Shown: positions 61,906-64,000 of the stretch, in pieces | How the letters are laid out: each line of letters starts with the position of its first letter | How positions within the stretch are numbered: position 1 is the stretch's first letter | Assembly (NCBI RefSeq): GCF_001571105.1 | Contig: NZ_BCTD01000015.1 | Length of the DNA stretch: 64,000 nucleotides | From: Azotobacter vinelandii | GTDB lineage: Bacteria > Pseudomonadota > Gammaproteobacteria > Pseudomonadales > Pseudomonadaceae | Reading direction: 5' to 3' (one strand) | Position numbers and translations under genes: made by a program | Notes under the pieces: model-generated | What the model was told of the DNA's origin: nothing | The model's input: only the letters and a program-made list of their open reading frames with translations | The model's database searches: none

Positions 61906-63885
61906 CTACGGCGTCCAGGTCAGCGAGAGCAGGGCGCTGCGGCCGTCCTGGCGGAATTCGTGCAGGCCGAAGCTGGTGTAGAAGGGAGTATCCGGCCGGT
62001 TGTAGAGCACCTGCGAATACTCCTTGTCCAGCAGGTTGTCGATCTTGACCTGCCACTTCAGCGCCTCGCTCATCTGCCAGCTACCGCGCAGGCCGAGCAG
62101 GGCGTACCCGGCTATCCCGTGCTCGTTGGCGTCGTCCTCGTAGCGGCTGGATACCGCCTGCCAGCCGATGCCGGCGGAGAAGGCGCCGAAGCGGCGGTCG
62201 AGGTCCAGGCTCAGGTTGCGCCTGGCCCGGCGCGGCAGGGTGTGGCCGCTGTCGCGGTCGCGCGGGTCGACCAGGCTGGCGGCCAGTGCCGCCCGCCAGC
62301 CGAGAATGTCGCGCGACAGGGCCAGCTCCAGCCCCTGCAGGCGCGCCCGGTCGATATTCTCCAGGCGGTCGGAGAGGTTGCCCGGCCGGCTGGTCTCCAC
62401 GATCAGGTCGTCCACCTCGGTACGGTAGGCGGACAGGCTCCAGTGGGTTCCGCGGTGTTCGCCGCGCAACTGGATCTCGTAACTCTTCGAACGCTCCGGC
62501 GCGAGGTCGGGATTGCCGCCGTAGAGCGGGGTGGGCGGAAAGTAGAGTTCGCTGAAACTCGGTGCATGGAAGCCCTCGGCATAACTCAGGATCAGCTCGG
62601 TAGCGCGCGCCAGGTCCAGGGTCAGTGCCGCGCTCCAGCTTTCCTCGCTGCCGAAGCGTTGGTTGTCGTCGTGGCGCAGGCCGATCTCGACGCCAAGACC
62701 TTCGCCCCGGTAGCTGTGGCGGACGAAGGCCGCGCGGTTCCAGCGCCGGGTTTCGTCGTAGTCGAGTTCGCCGTGCAGGCGTTCTTCGTACCACTCAGCA
62801 CCGAGCAGCAACTGCCGGCGCTCGTCGAGCCTCAGGGTATTGAACCAGGCCAGTGAGTCCCGGTAGGTGTCGAAGCTGTGGTTGTTGACGAGGTTGTGAT
62901 CGTCGCGGTTCTCGCTCCTGTTCTCGAAGTGGCCGGTTTCGATTCGGCTGGTCCAGGCCTCGCTGGGGCGGATCTCGAGGTGGGCGGCGACACTGCTGAC
63001 GACGAAGCGCTCGTAGGGATCGCCGGGCCTGAAGCTGTAGACGTCGTCCAGTTCGCTCTCGCCGCGCTGGTCGAGCAGGTTCAGGCCGGCCTGGAGGTTG
63101 TCGGCGAAGCGGTGCTCCAGGGTCAGGTCGAGGGCGCGGCTGCGGAAGCCGTCGTGATCGGCGTCGCGCCCGCGATTGTCGGAGCTGCGGTCGAAGCCCT
63201 GGCTTTCCACCTGGCTGGCGCCCAGATCGAAGCGAGTCCGCTCGTCGCTGCCGGCGAGGTCGAACTCGCGTTCGAAGGCGCCCCGGTTACCGACCGCCAG
63301 ACGCAGGCGCGGCCGCAGGCCGGGCTCTCCGCGACGGGTGAAGATGCGGATCAGCCCGCCGATGGCATCGGCGCCGTACTGACTGGCCAGGGGACCTCGG
63401 ATCACCTCGATCCGCTCGATGCGTCCGGGGTCGAGAAATTCCAGGCGGGCCACGCCGCTGGCCGCGCTGTTGATGCGTACCCCGTCGACCAGCACCAGGG
63501 TCTGGCCGGGATTGGCGCCGCGAATGAAGGCGCCGCTCAGCGCACCGCGTCCGCCGCCCTGGGCCATGACCACGCCGGGAACCCGGTTCAGCAGCTCCGG
63601 CACGCTCTGCACCTGCAGGCGCTCGATATCGTCGTGGGTGAATACCGTGGCGGCGGCGCTCGCCGGCTCGATGGACCCGGTCGACTGGCGCGAGACGACG
63701 CTCTGGGTAGGCAAGCGGAAGGTCGCCGGAGCCTCGCTCGAGTCGGCGGCGAGAAGGGGCGCGGGCAGCAGGGCGGCGGCCAGGGTGAGGGGGGCCATCC
63801 GCGGCGCGCGCAGTAGCGCCGGCGGACGGGATGGAGCGGGGCGGAGCCGCCGGAAGGCCGGCAGCGCTGGTTCGGGTGAGGGCAT
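61906..63885 (-). CDS. btuB: TonB-dependent vitamin B12 receptor (BtuB-like)
   Basis: A 659-residue outer-membrane receptor. A signal peptide lies at about residues 31-47 of the long form (LTLAAALLPAPLLA). The plug domain (about 75-190) has FTHDDIERLQVQSVPELLNR, IRGANPGQTLVLVDGVRIN and the GPLASQYGADAIGG box. A 22-strand barrel follows and ends SLTWTP. The plug pattern is like BtuB. The start is uncertain: ATG at 63885 gives a long basic N-region, ATG at 63798 a shorter signal; neither has a ribosome site. No room exists for a cobalamin riboswitch between it and dxs (27 bases). Confidence 0.72.
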   Translation of the reverse strand: MPSPEPALPAFRRLRPAPSRPPALLRAPRMAPLTLAAALLPAPLLAADSSEAPATFRLPTQSVVSRQSTGSIEPASAAATVFTHDDIERLQVQSVPELLNRVPGVVMAQGGGRGALSGAFIRGANPGQTLVLVDGVRINSAASGVARLEFLDPGRIERIEVIRGPLASQYGADAIGGLIRIFTRRGEPGLRPRLRLAVGNRGAFEREFDLAGSDERTRFDLGASQVESQGFDRSSDNRGRDADHDGFRSRALDLTLEHRFADNLQAGLNLLDQRGESELDDVYSFRPGDPYERFVVSSVAAHLEIRPSEAWTSRIETGHFENRSENRDDHNLVNNHSFDTYRDSLAWFNTLRLDERRQLLLGAEWYEERLHGELDYDETRRWNRAAFVRHSYRGEGLGVEIGLRHDDNQRFGSEESWSAALTLDLARATELILSYAEGFHAPSFSELYFPPTPLYGGNPDLAPERSKSYEIQLRGEHRGTHWSLSAYRTEVDDLIVETSRPGNLSDRLENIDRARLQGLELALSRDILGWRAALAASLVDPRDRDSGHTLPRRARRNLSLDLDRRFGAFSAGIGWQAVSSRYEDDANEHGIAGYALLGLRGSWQMSEALKWQVKIDNLLDKEYSQVLYNRPDTPFYTSFGLHEFRQDGRSALLSLTWTP

Positions 63886-63912
63886 GGGGGCGATCCGTCG
63901 CGTTCGGTCGAT

Positions 63913-64000
63913 TCAGCTCAGCATGTTCAGTCGTTCGCACACCGCCGCCTCGATGCCAGCGGCGTCCAGGCCGCATTCGGCGAGCATTTCCGCGGGCCGG
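63913..64000 (-). CDS. dxs: 3' end of dxs (1-deoxy-D-xylulose-5-phosphate synthase), partial
   Basis: The last 28 residues of a gene entering from the right edge and ending with TGA at 63913-63915. AEMLAECGLDAAGIEAAV agrees with the C-terminal end of DXS, where E. coli has a similar AELGLDAAGMEAKI segment. Only this tail is visible, so the call rests on a short match. The downstream receptor gene begins 27 bases later on the same strand. Confidence 0.6.
   Translation of the reverse strand, partial: RPAEMLAECGLDAAGIEAAVCERLNMLS

Overview
The window reads as chromosome of a high-GC gammaproteobacterium of the Pseudomonadaceae, most likely Azotobacter or a close relative. Two things point there. 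From about 17.6 to 49.5 kb the gene order is the one I know from Pseudomonas: serB, (fimX), psd, rhdA, rsgA, orn, queG, nnr, tsaE, amiB, mutL, miaA, hfq, hflX, hflK, hflC, hisZ, purA, tRNA-Leu, rnr, rlmB, rpsF, rpsR, rplI, dnaB. In addition, the rhodanese at 21.6-22.4 kb has the 271-residue length, active-site loop HCQTHHR and Cys230 that I recall for Azotobacter vinelandii RhdA. Genus is an inference; no 16S gene is present.

Region by region. 0-1.7 kb: a DUF202 membrane protein and a secreted HExxH protein with a Cys-rich repeat tail. 1.7-3.25 kb: a gene-poor, AT-richer pocket with one small membrane-protein gene and a 16-bp-stem hairpin. 3.26-5.7 kb: a patatin-like lipase and two DUF4136 lipoproteins. 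5.8-11.2 kb: cmoM, a MazG-like pyrophosphatase, and an acidic amino acid uptake and deamidation operon (aatJ-aatQ-aatM-aatP-ansB) preceded by a good sigma-54 promoter. 11.4-15.1 kb: the msrPQ methionine-sulfoxide repair pair and two fatty-acid/hydroxyacyl-CoA enzymes. 15.1-17.6 kb: a KGG-repeat stress protein, a 54-aa orphan and an YtjB-like membrane protein. 17.8-28 kb: serB, a MITE-like repeat, an alcohol dehydrogenase, a fimX remnant, then psd, rhdA, rsgA, orn, queG, nnr, tsaE and amiB.

28.6-46 kb is the conserved housekeeping core: mismatch repair, tRNA and rRNA modification, RNA chaperone, HflKC protease regulators, purine and histidine synthesis, RNase R, ribosomal proteins and the replicative helicase. 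Two identical tRNA-Leu(CAG) genes lie on the opposite strand. 46-58.2 kb: an MFS transporter, a YgiQ-type radical SAM protein, rlmG, a ferredoxin-NADP reductase, tesB with an overlapping HAD phosphatase, a zinc peptidase, two small DUF proteins, trmA and an AzgA-type purine permease.

58.4-61.2 kb is a graveyard of a phosphonate C-P lyase cluster: pieces of phnG/H, phnK, phnM and phnP with frameshifts and deletions, repeat elements in the gap, one apparently intact gene (phnN), and a short chimeric MFS/phosphonate-binding-protein fragment. The window closes with a peroxiredoxin, a BtuB-like TonB receptor and the 3' end of dxs.

I found no CRISPR array, prophage, intact transposase or clearly new defence system. 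The most interesting material is the decayed phosphonate cluster, the fimX remnant, the repeat that touches the serB stop codon, the sigma-54 promoter, the divergent rsgA/orn promoter palindrome, the rpsF leader hairpin, the paired DnaA-box repeats near 50 kb and the Cys-rich HExxH protein.
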